A stretch of 64,000 nt of DNA from Cyanoderma ruficeps (GCA_008694505.1 VZDJ01006585.1:12705709-12769708), one strand, 5' to 3'. Numbered from the stretch's first letter, positions 26,515 to 38,754 are shown. The notes: a model not told the origin generated them from the letters alone. Translations and numbers: made by a program.

Positions 26515-27125
26515 CTAGGTATCTGTCATCAGCACTTTATTTCTCTCAATACACACAATTACCTTTCTGACCTGTCTTTGAATCTGGGGAGTTGTGATGA
26601 AGGATGAATAATACAGCTGTGCTAATCTGGGTAATTTAGTTTTCATTGACTGTCTCATCAAGTAACACGATTCCTGGTTGCACCAAAATGAAACCATCTC
26701 TCTTTTGTTCCATGAACCAGATGCTGCTGCTCCACAGGTCATGGTGTTGCTCTAAATTTGTGAGAGAGCTTCAAGCAGCCTATAATAAATATCCTTCATT
26801 GTGTACCTGTTAAAGACACATATCAGATCATGTCTCCTGCCTAAGATATTCTCATCCTTATGGATCCCGCAACAACAGGTAGAGTTTTCCATGACAATAT
26901 TCAGGATCACGTGGTATCAGAGGCTCTAAGAGAGAACAGGTATTTCCTGAAGTCCTAAGGGTCATTGCCCATGGTGCCATCTAGGAGCTGCTGAAGCATC
27001 TTGGCCTTTGGCATGAGAGTGGTAGACTTGGTACCTCACCTAAAGGAGACTTTTGTCTTCCTGGAGCAGTAGCTGTCATGTCTAATGAATCCCATCTTTA
27101 GTATCTGAAGGGTGACATAAATAAT
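26515..27125 (-). pseudogene. exon-like or decayed coding block, not identified
   Basis: Minus-strand signals suggest former exons. A good acceptor-like tract (TTTATGTCACCCTTCAG) ends near 27108, followed about 65 bases later by a donor-like TTTAG/GTGAGG near 27043. Between them one frame is open; another reads QLLLQEDKSLL but contains stops. Further on, a frame reads MPKAKMLQQLLDG before a stop. From about 26740 a frame reads GSWNKREMVSFW then QESCYLMRQSMKTKLP, and meets a donor-like AAAG/GTAATT near 26560. No single frame spans the block and I recognise no family. Chance splice-like motifs are common, so this is weak on its own; it gains weight only from similar minus-strand pieces at 14, 32.7 and 33.7 kb. 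Confidence 0.22.
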
Positions 27126-29177
27126 ATGTACAAATCTATATAAAACCAGATTTTATTTGTTTTTCTCATATACGCACAAAACTTGTACTAGTAGTTGATG
27201 GCATAACTGTTGCTACTGTCAAAGTGAAATTATGAAGTGTTCCCTTAGGCCAGGTTTAGGAGTGTGTGTTGAGGCAGTCCTTTAAACTGTGCCTATCTTG
27301 CCTGTGAATTGAACAGTTTTAAGCTACAGGAATACTTAACCTAAAATGTTACATAATTAATTTCAGGTACTTTATCATAACTGATGTTTCCATGGAGACA
27401 GGTTTTGGATATTCATTGCAAATTATACTGCTACTAGTCTATGACCTCTGTTGAAATTGTCAGTATTAATTCCATGGATTTTATTTTTGCCTTCCTTGAC
27501 AAATGTGTTATGATGCTGGCACTATTCAATTTGCAAGCCAGTATTAGCTACCTTCTTCCAGACTATGTTGCAATGACTCCTGCCAAGGAAACACTTGAAA
27601 TATTGTCTCTTTTTGCTGGCTAAAACAGCATAAGCAAAGCTGTAGGATTAAACATTGAGCTTCAAAGAATAAGAATGACCTCTCTACAGGGTGTGAATCT
27701 AAACCTGCTTCTACTACAATGTTAAGTTGGTGTTTTGTTTAGGACATAAACTCCATGAAATAGAAGAATGCAAAATTCATGTCTGCTGAAATGGAATTTG
27801 GCCATCACATTTGAAGGGATAAAAATAGAAATATGGAGCACATAGGTCAGTAACAACTACTTTTGAGATATTAAAGGAAAGGAAATACTGCACTGTTTTC
27901 CTTTCTTTTATGTATTTTCATTTGGGTTGACTATATAAAGATTTTTTTTTTACTAAACTGGAAAGTCAAAGCTACAAAGGACTCTGATATTTATAATGCA
28001 ATATCAGAGCTAAACAGACTGTTCAGTAAAGTTAGGGGTCTACATTCTAGAAAGATATCTCTTTGCATTCTTACATATACTGAATTCTCTATTTTGTCAT
28101 ACTTTTCAAATAATTGAAAGTGGCCAAGAACAGAAATATTTAAAATTAAGGGTTTCTTTCTAACTTGTTTTGATATCACCTAACAGGTTGCAGACATTAT
28201 TTTAATGGAAATACTTCTAGAACTGTGATATAATGGACATTTTTAGCAAAGGGGTCAGATGATAACAATATCAAGTCTTTTCCTAAATTTATAAAATAGA
28301 AAAATAGTAAAATAAACCCCAAAATAACAATGTGAATTTCTCAGATATAATAATGATGTTTAATATGTCCTTTGCAAAGGGATACCATGTCTATTTCCTG
28401 TGTTGTATGATTCTTGTCTGGCCAAAAAATTTCCTGAAATGATCATGGGAATACTGAATAACACTGTTATCCATCAGTACTTTCATTTTATAAGCATTAG
28501 TAACCAGTAAAATCAGCTTAGAAATATGATTTATTCAGCAGGGACAATACTGGGGAAAGTAAAAACATCACTGTGAGTGAGAGATTTTATAAAATGTTTT
28601 TTCATTGAACACCAATCTCATAATGACTTCTGAAATTCACACAAAAATTACATATTCTCCAGAAGAAAGATAAAAACTTCCTTCAGGATGCATCTCAAAC
28701 TGAAAAAAAGAAAATATGTGTGACTAGATTTCCCTGGTGCTATTAAAAGAACCTAAAAGCCAGAAAACCCCCTGCTGGCTNTTTTTTTTTTTTTTTTAAT
28801 GGAATTAGGAGGAAAAAAATATTTCCCAGCACAAGAAGTGCAATGCATTGGACAGATTTAAGAGAAATTAACTTGCATCAAATCTAAAAATAATCATAAT
28901 TAGTGTGTTTAGTACTAAAAATGAGAATCATATTCTTTATATAGGACAATATGTAGTTTATTTACACTTTGATATCTAAACCAGGATTTACTGTTATAAT
29001 TATCTCCTTCTAAGAAAAAATTGAAAGAAATACTGAAATCAAGGAACCCTAAGAAACTTCTGCTGAAATTACAACTGAAAGACATCCACAGGTAAAATAA
29101 ATGCCCCATCTTCACATCACACACAGTACCCAAACAACTACACTTTTCTTATTTTCCACAGGTAGATTTTTCTCATT
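27126..29177. other. AT-rich sequence with no gene seen
   Basis: Unique-looking DNA. A perfect 10-bp inverted repeat with an 8-base loop lies at 27982-28009. A 17-base T run with an adjacent N at 28781 is listed separately. Confidence 0.55.
28781..28797. repeat. poly(T) run with one undetermined base
   Basis: One N followed by a 16-base T run. It could be the reversed poly(A) tail of a small retrocopy, but no target duplication or transcript-like sequence is visible beside it. More likely a homopolymer the assembler could not close. Confidence 0.7.
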
Positions 29178-29725
29178 AGGAGTGTCCTGGGTTGTAGTAT
29201 AGAATATGCAAAAGTATTCTATCACCATCTTCATGAACTGTTGAATCCAATTATTGAAGCAGTGTTTCCCAGACCCCCTCCCCCTGGACTATCTTCTGTT
29301 AATGGCCCATCAGATGCCTTGCTGTATGACTCATAGATAACTGCCTCCGGGAGCGATCTCTCGCTAATGGGCCATCAAAGACTCTTCTGCATGACTCATC
29401 ATCCCATTGTGAGATGCTCCGCCCAGGGGGGAGGAGCCAGGCATTCTCACCTGGATATAATCTGGCATTTGGGCAGCCCTTACCCACTGGATTTCCCAGA
29501 AGGCTGGAGCTACCAGACCTTTCTACGGGATCACTGCTTCAGGAAGACCACCTCATCTGGACTGCTTCCATCACCCGGATCAGGTTGTATTCTGACTCTG
29601 TCAGTGGTCTTTTGTATTATTGGATTTATAAAAATAAATTCTACCTTTTTTTCTTTCTTCTTATTAAATTATATTTTCTGACTTGGAGCCTCTCCCTTGT
29701 CTTGTTTTCAAACCACTACAAGGAG
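29178..29725 (+). mobile_element. complete solo LTR with 5-bp target duplication
   Basis: The LTR runs from TGTCCTGGG at 29183 to CCACTACA at 29720 (538 bases, TG...CA ends) and is flanked by the direct repeat AGGAG at 29178-29182 and 29721-29725. A TATA-like GATATAAT lies near 29453 and AATAAA at 29633-29638, followed by a T-rich stretch, so the plus strand is the sense strand. Two copies of an AP-1 module sit upstream of the TATA. The 5-bp duplication fits an ERVL-type endogenous retrovirus. No internal gag, pol or env sequence adjoins it, so it is a solo LTR left by recombination between two LTRs. The sequence resembles a songbird LTR family from memory; the family name is not certain. Frames of 62-105 codons inside it are incidental. 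Confidence 0.88.
29300..29403 (+). promoter_or_regulatory. duplicated AP-1-containing enhancer module in the LTR
   Basis: A roughly 38-base unit starting TAATGGCCCATCA (29300) recurs as TAATGGGCCATCA (29365). Each copy contains a perfect AP-1 consensus TGACTCA (29327-29333 and 29392-29398) at the same internal position. Duplicated enhancer units upstream of a TATA box are typical of retroviral U3 regions. Activity is inferred from motif content only. Confidence 0.7.
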
Positions 29726-32659
29726 TCTTAAGTTTTGGGTGTTTTTATATCTCTGCACTAAGAAAAGTAGGCATTAAGCAGGAAAGTGACTGGACATCAG
29801 AGCAGTGTCCTTTAATCTACAGCCTCTCTGCTTGTTACATTACTTATAATAAAACTCTATAGTATCTATAGTATTTCTGGTATCAGCTTCTATTGGACAG
29901 CACAGTACAAAGTGTGTCTGCTGCTTTTACTCAGGTTACTAAAAATAAAACTTTTTTGAAAGTTAATATCTATTTCAGACATTGTACTGAATAATTACAA
30001 CCCAAATTAGTCTTGATTATCTTTCAGTGTATAAATTTAAAAATGGGCCTGTCAAAAGACTACTTGTAAAATTTAAGGTAATACTGCCAGTTCCTTTATT
30101 GAGCTCTATAACACCTAGTGAGAAGTGTCTCTGTGTGTGTGTATGTGCATAAACAGTGTTTATACCACTGATAAAATGTATACGTATTGATTTAACTGAT
30201 AAAATACAGATGGACACATTTGCCTTCTACCAAAAATACTTTTATAGATACAGCCTGGGAGCCTACGTAGAAGACTATTACTCATTCAGTACCCACAAAT
30301 GCTGGATATATTTACAGTTTTGAGCATGGGATTAACTACTGCAGCATTTATGCTTAATGGCAGTCATTAAATTTAAGTCTTCTAAATGCAGAAAATCACA
30401 GAACCAGCATTAGCTATAACCAAACAAGAAATCTTTTTCATACAGACTGTCTTCACAGATGGAGAGTTTGCTTCTACTTTAATGTTTTTAGTACTGTCAG
30501 ATAAGAAGCGCATAATAATTAGAAGCCAACTCAACTAAATTCTAAAATTTAAACAGTAGGAGTTTTAAGTGCTTTTCAGCTCCAAATCATAAACACATAA
30601 TTTTACTTCACAAGTGCAAGAGTCTACATTGAAGAAATACATCTATTACCATAACCAGTTGATGTCTTGGGAAGAATTCTCAGAGTTAACCACTCTTCAG
30701 AAGTCTTCCTTCCTTCTTTTTCTTACTAAGTAACTGGCATTTCTTAGTAGTTAATATAGATCAAATATATGAATACTTACCACCTGAGCTTCCTGTGACT
30801 ATAATCATACAGAACACACAGAAAATAAGCAGTGTGAAATGACATCTGAGTTGGTCATGTCTTCACTCTTACTGATTTCTTCATTGCCTTGAAATTAAAT
30901 GGAAGTGATATTTTCAAAGTATAAAAATTATCTACACTTAAATTTTTGATTTATTTTCCTTCACCTAGAATTCTCTAGACCAAAATGATACTGCAAGTCT
31001 CTGTAAAATGCATTTGGTTTCAGCAGATGAATTTCTTAAATGTGAGAAAATAGACAAATTATGTATTTTCTTTTAAATATCTTTTTTAGGACATATTTCT
31101 GCTATTTAGATTTTTTTTTTTAAAAGCTCAAAGGCTGTTGATTGAAAACTTATATTTTCCTTCAGTAATTTCCAAGTTCCTTTTTTTTCTTGTTGTGAAT
31201 TGTGAAAAGTAATGCAATACATGTTGAATTTCTTGTCTTTTTCTACGCTTTCCTTCATGTGCCGTATTCAGCACTCATTGTTTCTGTGATTCCTCACCAT
31301 TATTTTTTGACATGGAAATGGTACAGGACATATTCTAATCGGGTCTCAAAACAAGTACAGAATGTTAACATGAAATGTGTGAAGGAGCAACATGTGAGAC
31401 ATCTTGATTTCTTTTTTTCCAGGATAAATATGTTGACTTTTCAATCAAAACTCTGCAATAACAAAATATTTTTTTAAAACTCCAAAGTTTTCCAATTGAA
31501 ATAATTAAAAAAATCTCTCAGTGACTGTGGCAGACATCTCCTAGATTAATCTTGCACTTCCTTAACAGCAAGGAAGCTGATTATCTTGTCCTTTTGACTG
31601 AGTACTGTCTTGTGGCTATGTCCATTTAAAGCATGCATTTTGAGCCACACTAGTGTGCAATTGCATTAATGTAAATACATGGAAATACTGCCTCAGGAGA
31701 AATTTCAACTATTAGTCCAAGTGAGAGTTAAACACAGGGTATTTGAATGTGCAATGCTGCAAGCCTAATTAAACAGACAATTGCCAATGAAGCTTTAAAA
31801 CTAGTCCTACTGCACATACAAAATAATTGCATACACAATTTGGCTTTGTCTTGCATCGTGCTTCACAGATTTATTTTTAAATAACAGCTCACTTCTTACA
31901 GCACTGCTTTTCTCTGAGAAAATTGCTAAATATTCAGGTTTTATTTCTTTTTATGTATTTGGATTTATGATTTCTTTTCAGTTCTTATATGGCAGTAATT
32001 TTCTTCAGAGTTAAGAAAAAAAGCAGTATCAGGGCAAATTTTACTAAATATCATTTATGTGTATATTTTCATCAGTAATATTATGACAATCTCCCAAAAT
32101 ACATGTTTTTAGATAGATTTTAATAATTGGTCCACAGATTAAAAAAAAAAAACAACAACAAACTACAACAAAACAAATACAAAATTAATCCTTTTTTTTT
32201 TTTTTTCTGAATAGATATTTTGCTTCCATCAGAACACATATGAACAGCCATGGGAGTAAATGAAAAAAAAATCAGATCATTAGGAAAAAAATCACTATCA
32301 TTATTGGCGCAGTGTGACCTCTTCTTCACAAAGGTTTTAGTTCAAAAGCACTGAGTAGCCTGGAGAAAGCAGTTTCAAAAAGTGTCTTTTTTGTGCTGGT
32401 ATTGAGGCAAACCATCTTAGCAAGAGGAATGCACCGAACCTTCTATTTTGCAACAGTCAATGCCTAATCACCACATAATATTCACAGAGCTGGTAAACTA
32501 CACATCAACTTCCCAGAGTTGATCTTCAGGGGAAAGTCACCATTTCCCAAGCTTGCCTTGCTTCAAATTATACTGTTTTAATCTTTTAATTTAATTTGAA
32601 CACAGATCCTCAGATCCTGTAGGCAACACAAGGGAAAACAGCAACTGAGAATTCTTCAC
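29726..32659. other. AT-rich sequence; possible conserved non-coding patch
   Basis: No gene or repeat recognised. The patch 31530-31880 is less repetitive than its surroundings and holds a cluster of homeodomain-type cores (TAATTAAA at 31766-31773, CAATTG and ATTAATG near 31655-31670). That composition is often seen in conserved vertebrate enhancers; conservation cannot be judged from one sequence. Confidence 0.4.
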
Positions 32660-32783
32660 CCTGCTTTTCCTCCTCCATGGCACTTATGGCACTGATGCCG
32701 ATGTCGTATTGCACAGATGGGGCTGCACGTCTATTTAGCCTTTCCAGTTAGATCAGGACTGCATCTATTCCAGGTCCTATATT
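32660..32783 (-). pseudogene. exon-like fragment with an internal stop, gene unknown
   Basis: On the minus strand a strong acceptor (CTTTGTTTTTCAG) ends at 32784. About 124 bases later a donor-like AGG/GTGAAG occurs at about 32659. Between them one frame reads NIGPGIDAVLI, a TAA stop (32748-32750), then LERLNRRAAPSVQYDIG and ISAMEEEKQG. The other two frames are closed early. Several CpGs survive here, unlike the surroundings. A single TAA where a CAA codon would continue the helix-like pattern suggests a disabled exon, but the true reading frame is not proven. The protein is not recognised. The piece lies about 0.9 kb downstream, in the minus sense, of the candidate exon at 33679-33812, although their simple phases do not join directly. 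Confidence 0.38.
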
Positions 32784-33678
32784 CTGAAAAACAAAGATTT
32801 TTTGATTCTGCCTCTAGAGTTCTTGTTTAAACATGAACAAATTAATCAAATACCTGTTTAGGTAGGAAATGTTCCATTCAAAATTGCCACTGACAAATGT
32901 GTTTCAAGAAGCGTGGTTGTAGTTTGGGTTGTTTTTCATTTCTTGCTATTTGCAGAAAAAGAAGACAGGATGAATTAATTTGGGACAGAATAGATGGGAG
33001 AGATGAGATGGAGCTAATTTAGAAGCTCTGTAAAACTGTTTCCCTGTTTTTCTTATGCCACTTATGAGAGGAAAGCAAATGCATACTCATAATAATTCTG
33101 CTGGCATCAATGGAGTTATTCTGTGGAATAATATGACCTTCACATTCTAGTTTTCCATTTCCTTACACCCTTTTGAAGTCACAGATACATGCACTGAATA
33201 ATCACAATAATTGTGATATTTGATGGCTTATATCAACTTCTCATGTAGGCTGAATTAACTTATTAAGTGAGGAAGCTGAATGCGGGGTGACTGCACCACG
33301 TCAAATCACTACTTCCCCAGCCCCCTCAAAGTTACATCAAAATTGATACTGTTTAAAATATTGTAACTGTTTCTTTGGCAAGGCCTCATTTGAGTTTCAG
33401 AAAGTGCACTGTAAAGGCTTCTGTTTTCATTTGATTAATGTACTTTTTATTAAAAATACGGGTTTCAAATACAGATACAGATTTTTTTTGATTTATTTAT
33501 GTATAAATGTAACATTTTCTTTGCATTTTTAAAAAAATCCCACAAATTAAGTTGAAAGAGCTTCTGGAGGTCATGTAGGACACTTCAGTCTTTTGAAACA
33601 GTGCTAGACATCTGATCTTTACTTGAATCCTGTGAAACCACTGCTAACATCCCCAGAGGAAGCCATCCAGCCTCCTAC
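32784..33678. other. spacer between two exon-like pieces
   Basis: AT-rich, with no further exon-like segment found between the two minus-strand candidates. If those are exons of one gene, this would be intron, possibly with an undetected exon, because the phases of the two pieces do not match. Confidence 0.4.
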
Positions 33679-33812
33679 CTGAACTGCCAGTGGCCTCCCA
33701 GTTCAACTGGCACACACTGCATAACCTCCAGCAGCTGCAGCAGTAAGGCCAGGATCTCTCCAGGGTCCTTCTTGCCTCTCCCACTTGTCTGTCTGGTTAG
33801 CTCCAGAGCACC
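33679..33812 (-). CDS. candidate coding exon (partial gene), helical protein segment
   Basis: On the minus strand a 134-base segment is bounded by CCATTCAG before 33812 and by the donor TTCAG/GTAGGAG after 33679. It is open through 44 codons in one frame: GALELTRQTSGRGKKDPGEI followed by a leucine-rich helix (LALLLQLLEVMQ) and then VPVELGGHWQF. It ends in phase 2. The composition is GC-richer and more protein-like than almost anything else in the window. The ELGG-plus-aromatic ending after a leucine helix recalls the end of the SEC14/CRAL-TRIO domain in MCF2/PLEKHG4-type Rho exchange factors, but this is a memory-based resemblance, not a match. The pyrimidine tract before the acceptor is weak. 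It may belong to the same lost or undetected gene as the minus-strand pieces at 32.7 and 14.0-14.8 kb. Confidence 0.38.
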
Positions 33813-36800
33813 CTGAATGGTACTGGATATTATTGTTTAGGCAATCTGAGAACTGTAAGTTACCAAAGAAAGGTTTGTGTACAGGGCAAGCATGTAGCTC
33901 AGGGCAGGAAATTCTAGCAATTTTTGAGTAGGAAACACTTGCTGGCATCTTCCTGTTTAACCCACAGCTTTCCTTATTATTTAGGAAACCTCTGCTTATA
34001 TTTATTTAGACCACAATTAATATAGAGTGTTCTAAACTTGATGGAGTTGCAAATATTTGGAATTTTTCTTTTTCTGTAGCCCATCAAAGTGTTTCTCCAT
34101 TTGATCTTTTGAATGTGATTACATTTAGTATCATTAAAGAACCCCTGGCATTTATTGATATAGTGAACACCATTTGTTTGCCTATTCATAGTTTTTTAAC
34201 CTATATAAGATATTCTGAGGTACTCTGGTAGTCCATTTGGCCATCAGCTTCCTCTCTCTAAGTTCTAAGAGTTAATCTTCCATGTATTTGGGACTGTATT
34301 GACCACATTTTTTGTGACTTCCTTGTATATAAGAACATCCAGAAAAATATGCTTTTGAAATCTACTTGTCTTCTGGAATTTTTTTTTTCCTATTGGCTGA
34401 GATTACATCATTGTGTCCTAACTTACTGATGTTTTATACATAACTACAACTCTATTAGTCAAGAAGCCAGATGTGCAGGTTCCCAACAAAATTTGATAGC
34501 TAGAAAAGAAATGCCATAGTACATCAAATCATTACTTGATTTTTGTGTTTCACATACATGCTTTTCTTGACTTAAATCTCCTGTGTGGTAATATTTACCT
34601 TGCATGATAAATAAGTGTTACATTACTTGCTTGTGTACAAACTGTTCTGATATCCAGAGACATAATGATCTCTATGACATTCCCACATGACGAAAATCTA
34701 TCCAAACTCTTTAGAATATGTATGGCAGGCTGGTATTTCAGAGATTGGGCAGTTATATTAGAGTTTGTCTTTGTGATCCACTTAATTTTAACATTCAGTT
34801 TTGGTAGAAGCAAATTAATATCTGGACTGCAAGCTATGAAAGCAAAACAAAAGAACTTAACATTTTGCTTAGGAGCTTTAGATTATTGGGATTTTCCATT
34901 TATAAGCAAAGAATTCTCCACGTGAAATACTTTATAAATATCCTAGCTTTCAGAAAATTTTATTTCTTAGTTTTCCTGAGTCGTCCAAAATAGTATGTTG
35001 AGGAATTAAAATTAGCACAGCAGAAAAATGAGTACTTGTCAAAAATCCTGAGTAAAAGTCGTGTCTTATTCATTCAGAAAGAACAAGAATAGATGCATTA
35101 TGTAATCTGTAGTAACAGATATTTACACTTCTTTCTTACATGAAAGTTATATTATCAGGCATTCTTACTTCTGCAAAAAGAGATTCTATGTCTGCTCTGA
35201 ACATTAGAGTTGAATACTTTGAAATTCTGGATACAAATGATTTCTTGTCAGTTTGTGACTGCTTTTCAGTACACTGGCATTCAAAACCTTTTTACAGGAG
35301 AAATATAAAGATTTTCTAAACCTATAAATGTATGCTATGTATATAATTTGAAATTCCTGTCCTTTGTAAAATGAAGAAAAATGCAGCTGAATAAATATCT
35401 ATCACTTGAACAGAGGAATTTTGTTGTGCAGGTCTATTTATAAGCAATTTATTCACTGCATTCACAGAGCTACACAATATTATACTTTGTGCTATTATAC
35501 AGCAGTTATGAGTAAGAAGAAACTATTTTGAAAAATATTATTTTTATCAGAAACTGTCAGGAACTGCATCTTTTATACCTTGAAATTATATTCATAGCCT
35601 GGCATTCTTCTACATTTAATTTCTTCCTAATTCAATGCCAAAATAAAAAAAAATTAAAAAAAAGTTTTAATTATTGTTTAATTTCTGTAATAATTGGATT
35701 TTGCAATTTATGTAGCACACTCATGATTATTATGAAAAACTAATCCCAAACTCTTCATAAAAAATGATTGTTTAACATTTAGGCTTGTATCAAATGCTGT
35801 CCAGATGTCTGTCTGTATTTCAGTTGCCATTGCAGCCACATGAGCTGTGCATGAGAGTGGGGGCACCAGCAAACCAAGATCCATGTCCAGTGCAGACAGC
35901 AAATGAAGTCAAGCTACATCCTGATGGTCTAGCAGATTTTATTGGGTAGTGTTACTGTTTCCTTTAAGATTATTGTCCAGACACAAATTGACCCTTATAT
36001 GTTTTGTGCTATAGCAGAATTTCAGAAAAAAAAAAGGCATTTCTTTTTATTGCACATGCATTGAAGTTTAATACATTCTCCTTCTTAAGAAGTTTTTAAA
36101 TGCTAGGTTGATGGAATTGAGTATAGTAACAGTTTGAAAAGGAAAGCAGATTCATATTATTCTACATTGCTTCACTTACAGCTGTACAGATTCAGAGTAT
36201 GAGATCCACTAATTTGTACATACATGTCTCTTCCATTGTAGGACCAATTTAAACAGTACTCCCTTATGCAGTGTGATTAACAGGCAAAATCCTGTGCTTG
36301 CATCACACATTTTTATGGGATTGAGCAGGACACAATTGACACAATGAGGACAGTACTACAAAACAAATTTTAGCTGCTAAAATGAGTGATAGCTGACAAG
36401 GACTACCAGTAAAGGATGCAATAGGTCAAACAAAAAATCAGAGGCCAAAGAAGAGAGAATGTGATGTAAAGGAAACAGTTGATAAAAGACACATTCTGGT
36501 CTTTTGGGGAGACTGAAAAAAATAAGATAAAGGTATTTGTTGTTTCTGCTTCTGATAACAGCAGAAAGAGGAAAGTGAGTCTGTCAGTACAGCATTTTCA
36601 GCAAATAAATAAATAAATACAACCATGCTGACAGCAGTCAGGCTAAGTTTGATATGTTAAGACATTTTAGAGAAGACTGCCACTGAGATTTTCAACCTGC
36701 TCTTCTGCCTTACATGGCTGAGATAACATTTTTTAACATATTCAGATTTTGGCAGGCTTTTATGAACCAAAAGGAGCTTGTGGAACTTTAGAATATTACC

Positions 36801-38754
36801 TGTCTCTGCTTGAATGCTCTTCTTCTCTTAGGTTTTGTACCTCTGTGATGTCTGCAACTCAAGATTAATTCACATGGCAAATCAAGGGAACAATTTGGGT
36901 AGTGTCATGTAGTCATATGTCATGTAGCACCATTTAAATTACTAAAATGCATGCACCACATGCATGGGGCTGGCATATGTGACACAGGACCTGCAGGAGA
37001 ATTGTTAAATCTGTGGCTGGCAGGTATCAACCACATGTTAATATGTAACATCCAAGATGCCACCATGTTCAGGCACTAGAATTACACGCCTTCCTTCACT
37101 TTTAGTAAGAATCATGCAGGTAACAGATGTAAGCCTCAGTTAGTCCCTAAAATGTCCCTCAAGGTTAGATTTTCTATCCATGCAAATAGTGACTCTGCTA
37201 GGATAGCTCTCTTGTATATTGAGTGCACAAGCAGAACCAGAAGACAAGCATGCTGCAGTATAGTACTGAGCATAAGTTATCTGCGAGCAAGGTGTTTGTT
37301 TTTTGTCTTCAAGAACCTCATAGGGAAAAAAAAATCTCTCTTTAGAAAGCTGTTTGGATTTCAGCTCTAAAGCCTCTAAGGCTAAACCTTTCAGACAGGC
37401 AGAATGTACCACTCATGGCATGACTTACCTCATTGCACTGTAATTTAGAGGTGGTATCACTGAAGTTATTAAGGTCACACACATCCAAGCCACTGAGAGA
37501 ATAAAAAATAAAGATATCTAATGAATTATGTAAAAACAGCATTTCTCCTGGAATTGTTGTTCCTGTTTTCCAAGTTACATATTTTTCAACAAATTGCTTA
37601 TGCTTCAGATTTCTGCAAGACTCTGCATGCATTACCATGTACTTCCTTTGTTAAAGGAGGTAAAGAACTTATTACTAAAAAACCTATTTTCAATGTTCTG
37701 AACTGTACTGAGAAGGTTATATGGGGTTTTTGATCCAAGCATTTTGTGTCATCTAGGTAATGTTGTCATTCAATCTTGATAATCAGATGAAGTCTATTCT
37801 ACCCCAGTTACTGATGCTGTCAATTTGATATCTCCTTTTTAAAACAATAGTTTTCCCAAGAGAGTGAGAGTAATGCCTTTGAAGGCTGAATTTGACTGAA
37901 AAATTTACAGTGACAAAAAGAACATGAACAAAATAATAAAAGTTTTCCAAGGTGTTTTCTAGATATCCTAGATGGGTTAAGAAAATTAATAGCCTTCTGG
38001 AGGTGCAATATTTTCTAACTTAAACCAGGAAAAAGGTAAAAATTAACACCTGGTCCTCATTTAGTAAATCATGAGAAAAACCTCTTTAATAGCAGAATTT
38101 CTATCTGAAAGAGTAAAAGAAATAATTATTCACTAGATTAATATACTATTCCTTGCAATAACACTTTATAACATAACATACAAAAGCTAAGCTTTTGCCT
38201 AGCTATGACTCCTATTCACAAAGAAGCTTGGGCACAGAAGAGAATTTACAAACCTGGATCATTCACCTTGAATTCCTGTAAAATACAGGAAAGATTTTGA
38301 TGCTATTATTGGGATACACAAAGTCTGTCTTGATGAGTTTGAAACTAAAATAAAACATAAAGAATATGTTAACAACCTATTAACCTCAAATTAACATCAG
38401 GTAAACTGTCCGGATTGCATGTGTGCTAGAAAACTAAGCTAGCACCAAAACAAACTGGAATAGAACAGATTATGATGATGGTCTTAAACTCTGAGTTTAC
38501 AAACCAACCAATGATGAAGTAACTCCATGGCCCATGCCTAGTTCTGAATTTTGCCCATGATCAAAACCCATACTAAAGGCCCTTTTAAGAGCACAGCTGG
38601 ATAGATGGTCAATTTTCAGCCTGAGAAGATTCCTTGCTACTGTTTAATTCATGAGTACAGAATTATATTGGTTATTAAAATCCTAAATTTCAGTGTTTTT
38701 CATTTCAATACCAGATAATTGTGAGCAGAGTCTCAACTTCTGTAACAGTTAAGC
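33813..38754. other. no gene seen; weak exon-like hints only
   Basis: AT-rich DNA. A minus-strand segment at about 36880-36822 reads ITEVQNLREEEHSSRDR between an AG and a good donor (CAG/GTAATA). The minus frame at 35902-35708 is moderately protein-like. Both are too short to call. A small AAAT repeat lies at 36601-36620. Overlapping open frames on both strands at 37140-37640 have no coding character. Confidence 0.4.

Noticed and set aside
28781..28797. Poly(T) as the tail of a processed retrocopy
   Set aside because: No transcript-like sequence or target duplication next to it.
29299..29731. Three overlapping open frames of 62-105 codons
   Set aside because: All lie inside the solo LTR on both strands.
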